In this document: in pieces, positions 18,507 to 26,569 of the stretch
How positions within the stretch are numbered: position 1 is the stretch's first letter
How the letters are laid out: each line of letters starts with the position of its first letter
Source of the DNA: Bacteroidales bacterium
GTDB lineage: Bacteria > Bacteroidota > Bacteroidia > Bacteroidales > Tenuifilaceae
Assembly: GCA_003818205.1 (NCBI GenBank)
Contig: RPRQ01000001.1
Location: forward strand, 1-64,000
DNA: 64,000 nucleotides
Direction: 5' to 3'
Translations under genes and position numbers: made by a program
Notes under the pieces: generated by a model
The model's database searches: none
Told to the model about the DNA's origin: nothing
What the model saw: the letters and a program-made list of their open reading frames with translations, nothing else

Positions 18507-19688
18507 TTATAAGAATTTTAGTTTAACCTCTTTGAGGAATTTTTCGTGAAGTATATGTGCCATACGTTTTACTACTGTTCGGCGGATCTCAAGTTCAACG
18601 GGTAGGCTTGGATCTTGGTGGGCAATGTTAATACAAGTTCCGATAACGAAGTTTATTTCATCACTTTCAAGGATCAGTTTTACCATTTGGTCCGATGGTC
18701 CATTCCCAATGCTAGTGGTTTCATTGAAACGATTTAACGTTTCGGTTGCCTTGCTCAGCGTTAGAATACCTTCGGTAACCAAATCGGCTCCCTCCATTTG
18801 GCTAATAGGGGGAAGATCTGGGTCGTTAAATTCGAAGCTGTCGGTAATTTCGAGCTTTAGCTCACGGGCAATGATATCAACGGTTGTCGCTCCGCTAACA
18901 ACTCTTTTCCCATTGAAGTCAGAAAAAATTTTAGCTAGCTTCGCATCGTTCTCTTTCTCAAAAGGAGGACCTGTGCAGATTAGCAATTTTCGGGGTTCAC
19001 GGAAGTATATTGTGGCACAGCTGGTATCGTCTTTGGGGTGATAGCCATCGTTTACGTAGGCCATGTTTACCACCTTGGTGCTTAGCTTTCGAGCCGAAAT
19101 ATCGTGCTCGTTATTAACGATTTTATTCACAAAATCGCGGGCATCATCGCCCCATCCGAATGGATAATCGGGGCTTCCCATGCCCGATTGGGTTATTCCA
19201 TCGCTCCAAAGTACAATCCTATCCTCTTTTTGCGGAGTAAAGGAGCAATATTTAAGCTCTTTTCCAAAGTTTTTATCCGTTTTTAGGATAACGCACTGCC
19301 AATGCATGTCCATTCTTTGTGTTCCACGCATGATAAAACACTCTGGGTTATCGTACTCAAGAATCCGGGTTTCGCCATTATGCTCAATATCAACAATGGT
19401 AAAGGTAGAGTAGCTCATCTTGCGCTCAGAGCAAACGGGTAGCGTATTCATTATAACATCAGCAATGGTATTGATATCCTTATGCTCCTTCGTGAAGTTT
19501 AGCGCTAGGGTAGAGGTGAGGGTTGCAAGAACGTTTGCCTTAACACCATGCCCCATTCCATCGGATAGTACAACGATAGTACGTTCTTCACCTTGAACCC
19601 TTTGGGAGTAGAACACATCACCGCAGATACGCTCACCATCGTGATTCTTCTGATGGCAATTCACCTCTATAAAAAAGTTCTCGGACAT
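18507..19688 (-). CDS. SpoIIE-type serine phosphatase of the hydrogenase island
   Basis: The 393-residue protein has an N-terminal PP2C/SpoIIE phosphatase domain of about 240 residues with the metal-binding acids in GERICGDVF, LSDGMGHGVKAN, LWSDGITQSG and the final KDDTSC. It has no receiver or PAS domain. The C-terminal 150 residues (TGPPFEKENDAKL onward) are not recognised; they carry alternating helices and may be the partner-binding part. It is the last gene of the leftward operon with the sensory hydrogenase and the small ferredoxin. Phosphatases of this type sit beside hydrogenase-like sensors in Clostridia as well, which suggests the phosphatase is the output of the H2 or redox sensor. 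Its target could be an anti-sigma-factor antagonist, but none is in the window. Confidence 0.85.
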   Translation of the reverse strand: MSENFFIEVNCHQKNHDGERICGDVFYSQRVQGEERTIVVLSDGMGHGVKANVLATLTSTLALNFTKEHKDINTIADVIMNTLPVCSERKMSYSTFTIVDIEHNGETRILEYDNPECFIMRGTQRMDMHWQCVILKTDKNFGKELKYCSFTPQKEDRIVLWSDGITQSGMGSPDYPFGWGDDARDFVNKIVNNEHDISARKLSTKVVNMAYVNDGYHPKDDTSCATIYFREPRKLLICTGPPFEKENDAKLAKIFSDFNGKRVVSGATTVDIIARELKLEITDSFEFNDPDLPPISQMEGADLVTEGILTLSKATETLNRFNETTSIGNGPSDQMVKLILESDEINFVIGTCINIAHQDPSLPVELEIRRTVVKRMAHILHEKFLKEVKLKFL

Positions 19689-19726
19689 GGTTATTGGTTA
19701 TTGGTTGTCGGTTAGGCGTTGAGGTT

Positions 19727-19768
19727 TAAACATTGAACTTTAAACATTGAACTTTAAACATTGAACTT
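19727..19768. repeat. Three perfect 14-bp tandem repeats
   Basis: The unit TAAACATTGAACTT occurs three times in direct succession between the phosphatase gene and the sensory hydrogenase gene. It is one of several short tandem words that fill gaps in this island. Confidence 0.9.
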
Positions 19769-19776
19769 TAAACCAT

Positions 19777-21687
19777 TTACTCACCTTTCCCATCTTCTGG
19801 CTTCTGGCTTCTGACTTCTGACTTCTCACTCCTCTTATCCCCCTCTTTGTACGCATGAATGATTGAGTTGAGCATCTGCTCGGTTTCAGCAGCACCCTCA
19901 CCGAGTAGGAATCCAATCTTCTGGACCATAGCTAAGTTTTTATCAACCACATCGGTAATACGCTTAATCACCTCCTCTTTACGAACTTCAGGAGCATATA
20001 AGTCGCGGATTACAGCACCTACAATGCTATTCTTTTTAATGGTGAAAACCGAGATGTTCAAAAGGCTCTCCCTGTAGTGGATATCACGATTCAGAATATC
20101 GTCGTTATTCTGGATTACGTATGAGAACAGGTTATGAATATTGTAGGGTAGAAGGCTCTTTAAATCAGCGCTTACTAGCCCTGGGATAATCTCATTTATC
20201 TCAAGCGCATCGTCGCCAAGCATATCGATAAAGCTTTGGTTGCTCTGTAGAATCTTCATCTTTTTATCGATAATCACAACGGCGGAGGGCAGTTTTTTGA
20301 GCATTGTGGTAATAGTGTCCGATGCCTCACGGGCTGATTCTTGCTCAGTCCTGGCCTTTTTTTCCGATTCCTTTAATGCGTCCTGCGTTTTGGCTAGTTT
20401 ATCGTTTGTGGCTCGAAGGGTTTTGATGTATTCTTGCCTATTTCTTAGTGTGTAGTTAAGGCACATATCGGTGTTGGCTAGGCCTGAAGCCACTGCCGAG
20501 GCAAAATCTCTACACGATAGGTAACCACAGGCTTCGCAGCCTGAATCCTTCTCAATAAACTCCTTGTCAATTACCTTTAAAACCTCCTGTATCTTCTCCT
20601 CAGGTTGAGGTGCCATTCTTTGATCGTTGAAAGTAAAGGAGCGGGAGAAATCTAACTTTTCAAATTTAGCGATGTGCTTCTCCCACGTTTCACGGTTAAA
20701 GGTTTTAAGCCGCTTATTGGCATAGTTAACGACCATCGTGCGGCGAATATACTTTTTACCACCCTTGGATGTACCGGGCCCCATTATACACCCTTCGCAG
20801 TAGTATAGGTTGAAATGGCGTTTGATCAGCTCGGTACTCGTTTCAAACTGCTCAACGGCTTCAAGCAGATTGTTGGAACCTTCAGTGGTAATGACCTTAC
20901 CTGTAAGTAAATCCTCACTTATGTCAACTGCCTGTAAAATCCCATTACTTATGGGGAAGAGTGAGCCTTTGTAACCTATAGGCTCATCAAATTCAGAATA
21001 CTCAAGATTACTCTCCTTGATATTGAATTCATCGAATAGCTCTCGTAGCTCAACGAAAGTTAAAACAGAATCAATTCTCCCATCGCCACTGTATAGTTTT
21101 ATCTCCTCTTTGTGCTGAACGCAGGGCCCAATGGCCACAATTTTGGTATCCTCTCCGTAAAGATTGTGCACCGATTTAGCGGTTGCTACCATTGGGGAAA
21201 CAATGGGAATGAGGTTGTTGATTATTTCGGGGTGATATTTTTCAATTAGTGAAACAACTACAGGACAGGCTGTTGTGAGGAAATATTTCCCTTTGAAATT
21301 ATCGAATATTTTTTTGTATTCACGGGCAACCAAATCGACCCCAAAAGTAACCTCACAAACGTAGCTAAATCCGAGGGATTTAATCATCTCAACAAACTTG
21401 CGATAATCTGTGATATCAACAAATTCGCCCGAAATACTCGGAGCGCAAATGGCAGCAACCTTTGCTCCTGAACTTAATAGTGCTTTAACCTCTTCTTTTG
21501 AGGAGTGGTATTTTACTGCATTAACTGGACAAATGTTAAGGCAGCTACCACAACCAATGCACCTATCGGCAATTATTTTTGCGTAGTTCTGTCCCGCTTT
21601 CACCTCAATGGCCTTAACCGGGCACACCCTAACGCAGGCGTAGCAGTTAATGCAGCTCTCCTTGCTTATTTCAAATAGTTGCGACAT
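19777..21687 (-). CDS. Sensory [FeFe]-hydrogenase-like protein with PAS domain (HydS type)
   Basis: This 636-residue protein carries two 4Fe-4S motifs (Cys12-22 and Cys43-53), an H-cluster domain (about 75-345), an RnfB-like 4Fe-4S domain (Cys384, 387, 392, 409), a coiled coil (425-460) and a PAS domain (about 462-575). The H-domain motifs differ from catalytic hydrogenase: L1 reads TTACPVV, so the proton-relay Cys is Ala140; L2 is GPCVQHKEE; L3 is [10 protein letters not shown]. This is the layout of group C sensory hydrogenases such as Thermotoga HydS. L3 has Tyr296 where the first of the two Cys spaced by three is expected, though Cys297 is adjacent. It is flanked by a ferredoxin and a SpoIIE phosphatase in one operon. 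The last 20 residues are encoded by a degenerate intergenic tandem word and are probably disordered. Confidence 0.87.
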   Translation of the reverse strand: MSQLFEISKESCINCYACVRVCPVKAIEVKAGQNYAKIIADRCIGCGSCLNICPVNAVKYHSSKEEVKALLSSGAKVAAICAPSISGEFVDITDYRKFVEMIKSLGFSYVCEVTFGVDLVAREYKKIFDNFKGKYFLTTACPVVVSLIEKYHPEIINNLIPIVSPMVATAKSVHNLYGEDTKIVAIGPCVQHKEEIKLYSGDGRIDSVLTFVELRELFDEFNIKESNLEYSEFDEPIGYKGSLFPISNGILQAVDISEDLLTGKVITTEGSNNLLEAVEQFETSTELIKRHFNLYYCEGCIMGPGTSKGGKKYIRRTMVVNYANKRLKTFNRETWEKHIAKFEKLDFSRSFTFNDQRMAPQPEEKIQEVLKVIDKEFIEKDSGCEACGYLSCRDFASAVASGLANTDMCLNYTLRNRQEYIKTLRATNDKLAKTQDALKESEKKARTEQESAREASDTITTMLKKLPSAVVIIDKKMKILQSNQSFIDMLGDDALEINEIIPGLVSADLKSLLPYNIHNLFSYVIQNNDDILNRDIHYRESLLNISVFTIKKNSIVGAVIRDLYAPEVRKEEVIKRITDVVDKNLAMVQKIGFLLGEGAAETEQMLNSIIHAYKEGDKRSEKSEVRSQKPEDGKGE

Positions 21688-21698
21688 TTGACTAATAG

Positions 21699-21959
21699 TT
21701 AGGGTGATAATACTTTCTTAAACTTACTATTCAGAATATTGACGATACTCGTTTCTGTAACTCCTGTATAAATGGGTTCATCGATTTTAATAACCGGCCC
21801 TTCAGTGCATTTTCCAAAGCAATGGCCTCCATGAAAAAAAACTTTCTCATGAAGATTATTTTCTTTAATATACTTTTCTATAACTCTTAATGTAGCCTTG
21901 TTTCCTTGGGCAAAGCACGAACTCCCTAAACAAATTACTACCTCCGTCTTAATATCCAT
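21699..21959 (-). CDS. Thioredoxin-fold [2Fe-2S] ferredoxin
   Basis: I choose the ATG at 21959 (MDIKTEVVICLGSSC), giving 86 residues, over an in-frame TTG two codons upstream. Four Cys follow the thioredoxin-like 2Fe-2S pattern: C-x4-C in CLGSSC and C-x3-C in HCFGKC. It is related to the NuoE C-terminal half and to HydC. It starts the leftward operon and lies 11 bp before the sensory hydrogenase, so it is probably its electron partner or relays electrons between it and HydABC. A Rex-like operator lies six bases upstream of the start codon. Confidence 0.88.
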   Translation of the reverse strand: MDIKTEVVICLGSSCFAQGNKATLRVIEKYIKENNLHEKVFFHGGHCFGKCTEGPVIKIDEPIYTGVTETSIVNILNSKFKKVLSP

Positions 21960-21964
21960 ATTCA

Positions 21965-21982
21965 ATGTTAATCAACTAACAA
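21965..21982 (-). promoter_or_regulatory. rex box: Candidate Rex operator, leftward operon
   Basis: Read leftward the 18 bases are TTGTTAGTTGATTAACAT, which match 12 of the 14 fixed positions of the Rex consensus TTGTTAA-N4-TTAACAA. The site is immediately upstream of the ferredoxin ATG. A rex gene lies about 8 kb to the right. Confidence 0.5.
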
Positions 21983-22209
21983 GCAAAGTTATGAAATTAT
22001 TATTAAACCATCGCAATATAGATTAATGATAAATGCCCTTTGTAAAGGCTTGTAAAAATCAATATTGTAGAGAAAATAAGGGATAACGCTTCATATTATT
22101 TTTACAAAGTTAATAATTTGTTGGCTATTCGCATTTGTTTTTAGTAAATTGTTGGCATAAATATTGATAAAAAATACATTTAAGTATCAGTATTTCATTG
22201 CATTATGTA

Positions 22210-22227
22210 TTGTTAGCGTGCAAACAA
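22210..22227 (+). promoter_or_regulatory. rex box: Candidate Rex operator upstream of hydC
   Basis: TTGTTAGCGTGCAAACAA is an inverted repeat (TTGTT with AACAA, extendable by one base on each side) that matches 11 of 14 fixed positions of the Rex consensus. It ends 16 bp before the TAACTTTG -7 element, so it would cover the -33 region and block initiation when Rex is bound (low NADH/NAD+). Confidence 0.55.
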
Positions 22228-22243
22228 TGAATTTATAAACGCT

Positions 22244-22251
22244 TAACTTTG
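22244..22251 (+). promoter_or_regulatory. Candidate -7 element of the hydCBA operon
   Basis: TAACTTTG matches TAnnTTTG perfectly and would start transcription near 22257, about 48 bases before hydC. No good TTTG is found at the -33 position; the Rex-like site is there instead. Confidence 0.5.
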
Positions 22252-22304
22252 AATAAAATAGTTGAATAGAGATATGCATTAATAACCCATTTTTCGCCCA
22301 TAAG

Positions 22305-22763
22305 ATGGAAAATAGAATTGAGATACTACTAGAAAAATATAGCCATTCAAGGCGCGATAGCCTTATTCCAATTTTACAGGATATTCAGGAAGAGGTGGGA
22401 TACCTGTCCGAGGAAGCAATTGTTATTGTAGGTAAGCATCTTGGAATTCCGACTAGTAAGATTTTTGGTTTAGCAACATTTTACAACCAATTTCGGTTTG
22501 AGCCAAAAGGAATTCACCATATTCAGGTGTGTCATGGTACAGCTTGCCATATGCTTGGGGTGGTTTCTATTATCGAAATTATTGAGAAGAGACTAAAAAT
22601 AAAGGCTGGTCAGACTTCACGAAATGGTAAGTATAGCCTTGAAGTTGTTACATGTATTGGTGCTTGCTCCCAATCACCTGTTATTTCAATAAATGGGGTA
22701 TATTATAGTAAATTAACAGCTGAGAGGATTAAACAGATTTTAGAGGAAATAATGGGGGAATAG
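22305..22763 (+). CDS. hydC: HydC, [2Fe-2S] subunit of the electron-bifurcating hydrogenase
   Basis: The 152-residue protein is a NuoE-like subunit with a helical N-terminal part (HSRRDSLIPILQDIQEEVGY, a hallmark of the family) and a thioredoxin-like domain holding the 2Fe-2S ligands CHGTAC and CIGAC. It opens the rightward operon and is followed after 29 bp by hydB. In HydABC it contacts HydB and lies next to the FMN site. The length is usual for the family. A Rex-like site and a Bacteroidetes -7 element lie upstream. Confidence 0.93.
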   Translation: MENRIEILLEKYSHSRRDSLIPILQDIQEEVGYLSEEAIVIVGKHLGIPTSKIFGLATFYNQFRFEPKGIHHIQVCHGTACHMLGVVSIIEIIEKRLKIKAGQTSRNGKYSLEVVTCIGACSQSPVISINGVYYSKLTAERIKQILEEIMGE

Positions 22764-22792
22764 TTAATTCAATAAAAAACGATTTAAAGGCT

Positions 22793-24739
22793 ATGGATAA
22801 TCAAGATAATGCAAATATCATCAAGTTTTTTCTTGAGAATGTCTTAATAAATGATCCCTCGGGTTATCCAAAACTCGTAGAGGATCGCCTTGAGGTATTT
22901 AGACGAAATCGAATTTCAAAACCAATTATTTTCATAGGGATTACAAGTTCATCCGTTTGTGCAGGAGCGTTAAACGTGAAAACTGCTATTGAAGAATACA
23001 TTGCTGAAAATCAGCTCGAAATTGAACTTGTCATTATTGGTAGCCTTGGTATTTGCTCCGATGAGCCGATGATCGATATTCATATCCCTGGCAAGAATCG
23101 TATTGTGTTTCGAAAAGTTACTCCAAATGATATTCAACCAATACTCGATGGGGTACTCAATAAATATCTGCCACTTGAAATGGTTCTAGGCCAATATCGA
23201 CATAAGTTCCATGAGCCATGGCAGGATGTTCCTTATCTCGACGAACTCCCTTTTTTCAAGGAACAGAACAGGTTAATTCTTGCGAATTGTGGCGTTATTG
23301 ATCCAAATAGTATTTTCGATTACATGGCTCGTGGAGGTTACAGAGCATTGGCAAAGGCTATTCGAAATCATACATATGAGGATATTTGTTCAATGGTTGA
23401 GCAAAGCGGCTTAAGGGGGCGTGGTGGGGGAGGTTACCCTACTGGTACCAAATGGCGTAAAGCTTTGCAGGTTTCAACCGATCAGCGATACATGATCTGC
23501 AATGCCGATGAGAGCGATCCTGGCGCATTCGTATATCGATTGCTTATGGAGAGCGACCCTCATAGGATAATTGAAGGTTTGATAATCGGCGCCTATGCAA
23601 TAAATGCTAGCAAAGCGTTTATTTATACCCGAAATAGCAATCGTTTAACCGTTGAACGGCTCGAACGGGCAATTGAGCAAGCATATGAGGTAGGCCTGTT
23701 AGGGCATAATATTCTCGATAGCGGATTTAATATCGATATAGTAATCAGAAAAGGACCTGGTGCTTATGTTTGTGGTGAGGAAACGGCGCTTATTCGAAGC
23801 ATAGAGGGGAAACGCGGTACGCCAACAGATAAGCCCCCGTATCCAACGGAACAAGGGCTATTTGGCAAACCAACGGTTGTTAATAATGTTGAAACAATAG
23901 CAAATATCTCAAGTATTGTCCTTAATGGGGTTGATTGGTATAGCTCAATAGGGACTGATAATTCTAAGGGGACAAAAATATTCTCAATTTCAGGTAAGGC
24001 ATTAAACACTTGTGTGGTTGAATTGACCATGGGTACACCGCTATCTATGATTTTAGAACTGTGTGGAGGTGTTGGTAGCGGGAGAAAGTTTAAGGCGATG
24101 CACCTTGGCGGACCATCAGGCTTTAGCGTACTACCTGATGAACTCGATGTCCCCATCGATTTTGATAAGCTAAAGGCAGCAGGCTTAGCCATTGGCTCTG
24201 GAGGAATACAGATACTTGATGATTCAGTATGTATTATAGACATGGTAAAGTATTTTATGTACTTTATCCAAAAGGAGAGCTGTGGGAAGTGTATCCCTTG
24301 CCGCGAGGGCTCCCGAAGGATGCTTGAAATTCTTCAGAATATCTCAAAACGACCACAAACCGAGAATGGACACAATACCCTTGAACGTTTTAAGGGGGTA
24401 ATCCACCTTGAGAGTTTAGCCGAGGTTATGCGCGATACATCTCTTTGTGGACTAGGACAAACAGCACCAAATCCTGTGCTTCGCTCTTTAAAACTTTTCC
24501 GCGATGAGTATGAGGAGCACATTTTCGATCGTAAATGTCAAGCTGGGGTCTGTCGTGATTTAAGAACTTTTTATATTGATATTGAGAAGTGCACAGGTTG
24601 TACGGCGTGTGCAAAAAAATGCCCAACCAATGCTATAATCGGAACACCACGATCACCCTATTTTGTGGTTGAGGATAAGTGTATTGGATGCGGAATTTGC
24701 GAAGAGGTATGTAAATTCTCTGCAGTATATTTTAAGTAA
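22793..24739 (+). CDS. hydB: HydB, NADH- and FMN-binding subunit of the electron-bifurcating hydrogenase
   Basis: The 648-residue protein follows the HydB plan: an N-terminal thioredoxin-like domain (1-125), a NuoF core with the FMN/NADH loop RGRGGGGYPTGTKW, the 4Fe-4S site C-x2-C-x2-C in ESCGKCIPCREG with the distal Cys in SLCGLG, and a C-terminal pair of 4Fe-4S motifs (CTGCTACAKKC and CIGCGICEEVC). The N-terminal domain has lost two of the four 2Fe-2S ligands: Thr and Ser replace Cys in TSSSVC and SLGIC. That cluster is therefore probably absent. HydB takes electrons from NADH for bifurcation with ferredoxin electrons. Confidence 0.94.
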   Translation: MDNQDNANIIKFFLENVLINDPSGYPKLVEDRLEVFRRNRISKPIIFIGITSSSVCAGALNVKTAIEEYIAENQLEIELVIIGSLGICSDEPMIDIHIPGKNRIVFRKVTPNDIQPILDGVLNKYLPLEMVLGQYRHKFHEPWQDVPYLDELPFFKEQNRLILANCGVIDPNSIFDYMARGGYRALAKAIRNHTYEDICSMVEQSGLRGRGGGGYPTGTKWRKALQVSTDQRYMICNADESDPGAFVYRLLMESDPHRIIEGLIIGAYAINASKAFIYTRNSNRLTVERLERAIEQAYEVGLLGHNILDSGFNIDIVIRKGPGAYVCGEETALIRSIEGKRGTPTDKPPYPTEQGLFGKPTVVNNVETIANISSIVLNGVDWYSSIGTDNSKGTKIFSISGKALNTCVVELTMGTPLSMILELCGGVGSGRKFKAMHLGGPSGFSVLPDELDVPIDFDKLKAAGLAIGSGGIQILDDSVCIIDMVKYFMYFIQKESCGKCIPCREGSRRMLEILQNISKRPQTENGHNTLERFKGVIHLESLAEVMRDTSLCGLGQTAPNPVLRSLKLFRDEYEEHIFDRKCQAGVCRDLRTFYIDIEKCTGCTACAKKCPTNAIIGTPRSPYFVVEDKCIGCGICEEVCKFSAVYFK

Positions 24740-24801
24740 GTTGATAAGTCAAAAAGCTAATAAGTTGATAAGTTAACAAGCAACGAACAAGAAATTGAGT
24801 T

Positions 24802-26526
24802 ATGCAATTTAATATAGAAGTAAATAATAGGTTAATTGAGGTTCGCAAGGGGGAAACAATTCTTTCAGCGTTATATCGGAATGGAATAAAAGTTCCTACC
24901 CTTTGCAATATGAAAGATCTTTCGCCGACGGGCGCTTGCCGTATTTGCGTAGTAGAGGTTGAGGGGAAGGAGAACCTCGTTACATCATGCTCTTATCCTG
25001 TTGAGGAGTCGATGAAGATTAAAACCCACTCCCCTCGGGTTGTTAAGGCTCGTAAGACCCTTGTTGAACTCCTCCTTTCCAATCATCCCGATGATTGCTT
25101 ATACTGCGAAAGAAATGGTTGTTGCGAACTGCAAGATTTAGCAATTGATTTAAATATTCGCGAACGTAGAATATCAGGGAAGAAGAGCCGTCATAAACTC
25201 GATCTTTCTAGCCCTAGCATTGTTCGTGATCCTGCAAAGTGCATTCTCTGTGGCAGATGCGTTCGTGTTTGCGATGAGATTCAGTCAGTATGCACCCTCG
25301 ATTTCTTGAATAGAGGAAGTAAAACCATTATTGGGACTGCAATGGCTCGAGATTTAAATTTCTCAAGTTGTATCAATTGTGGTCGATGCGTAATGGTTTG
25401 TCCAACAGGTGCTCTGCACGAGCATGGATATTTAGATGAGGTGCTGGATTCTTTAAATAATCCTGCATTACACGTTGTTGTTCAGTATGGTCCTGCAGTT
25501 ACCGTTTCACTTGCTGAAGAGTTTGGGATAAAAGCAGGGAAGGATATTAATGGTGTAATTAACGCAGCGCTTCGCAAGATTGGGTTTGCACAAATCTTTG
25601 ATACCGCCTTTGGTGCAGATCTAGCGGTTATGGAAACCGTTGAACTTATAATGCAAAGGTTAGAGACCGGTGAAGGATTTCCTGTCATTTCAAGTTGCTG
25701 CCCTGCTTGGGTTAAGTATGCCGAGCAGTTTTATCCTGATATTCTGCCTTACCTATCAACCTGTAAATCGCCTCAGCAGATGCTTGGTTCGATAATAAAA
25801 TCTTACTATGCACCGCAGAACAATATCAATCCTAACTCAATTTATTCCGTTGCCATCATGCCTTGCTTGGCCAAAAAATTTGAGGCACAAAGGGAGGAGA
25901 TGACCCATAAAGCAATTTCAGACGTTGATGTTGTGATTACAACCCGTGAACTATCGAGGTTAATTAAGATGTACGGAATAGATATTCAAAATATAGATCC
26001 ACAAACGCCCGATTCGCCTTTTGGAACAAGAAGTTCAGCAGGAAAACTATTTGGAACAGCAGGTGGTACAACTGAAGCAATTTTAAGAACACTTCATTAT
26101 CGAATGACTGGTAAGGAGTTAAATTCATCGAAATGGCATGATTTAAGGTTCGTTAGCGGGATTAAGGAAATTCCTGTGAAAATTGGGGGTAAAGAGCTGA
26201 AGATAGTTTTAGCCAACGGATTAACAGGAATCGAAAAGCTCGTGGAGGGCATTCTGAATAAAACGATTAATGCTCATTTTGTTGAAATAATGACTTGTCC
26301 TGGGGGCTGCGTGAATGGTGGAGGACAGCCATTCAAATCGGGCGACAAAGATGTTAAGGCTCGTACTCGTTCGCTGTATGAGATTGATGAGGTTGATACC
26401 ATTAAAGCGGCGCATAAGAATCCTTTGATCAACGAGCTTTACGAGAAATTTTTAGAAAAGCCTGGTAGCGATAAAGCCAAGCAACAGCTTCATACATGTT
26501 ATACAAAAAGGGATGTTTTACTTTAG
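24802..26526 (+). CDS. hydA: HydA, catalytic [FeFe]-hydrogenase subunit
   Basis: At 574 residues this has the M3 layout and the same length as clostridial CpI. Clusters in order: 2Fe-2S (Cys35, 46, 49, 63), His-ligated 4Fe-4S (His95, Cys99, 102, 108), two ferredoxin-like 4Fe-4S (Cys147-157 and Cys190-200) and the H-cluster: L1 SSCCPAW (Cys299 proton relay, Cys300), L2 MPCLAKKFE (Cys355), L3 TCPGGCVNGGGQP (Cys499, Cys503). All catalytic residues are intact. It lacks the extra C-terminal 2Fe-2S domain of Thermotoga HydA. It sits after hydC and hydB, so it should form the ferredoxin/NADH-dependent bifurcating complex making or consuming H2. The 62-bp gap before it holds the tandem word AAGTTGATAAGT. 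Confidence 0.96.
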   Translation: MQFNIEVNNRLIEVRKGETILSALYRNGIKVPTLCNMKDLSPTGACRICVVEVEGKENLVTSCSYPVEESMKIKTHSPRVVKARKTLVELLLSNHPDDCLYCERNGCCELQDLAIDLNIRERRISGKKSRHKLDLSSPSIVRDPAKCILCGRCVRVCDEIQSVCTLDFLNRGSKTIIGTAMARDLNFSSCINCGRCVMVCPTGALHEHGYLDEVLDSLNNPALHVVVQYGPAVTVSLAEEFGIKAGKDINGVINAALRKIGFAQIFDTAFGADLAVMETVELIMQRLETGEGFPVISSCCPAWVKYAEQFYPDILPYLSTCKSPQQMLGSIIKSYYAPQNNINPNSIYSVAIMPCLAKKFEAQREEMTHKAISDVDVVITTRELSRLIKMYGIDIQNIDPQTPDSPFGTRSSAGKLFGTAGGTTEAILRTLHYRMTGKELNSSKWHDLRFVSGIKEIPVKIGGKELKIVLANGLTGIEKLVEGILNKTINAHFVEIMTCPGGCVNGGGQPFKSGDKDVKARTRSLYEIDEVDTIKAAHKNPLINELYEKFLEKPGSDKAKQQLHTCYTKRDVLL

Positions 26527-26569
26527 GCATACTGTCAACAAAAAACTGTCAACTAATAACTAATTTTCT

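Noticed and set aside
23764-24243. 159-codon frame opposite hydB
   Set aside because: It lies wholly within the conserved NuoF-like core and has no recognisable motif.
24802-26526. Thermotoga-type HydA with a C-terminal 2Fe-2S domain
   Set aside because: The protein ends at residue 574 without the extra Cys-rich domain; it has the CpI-like M3 layout.
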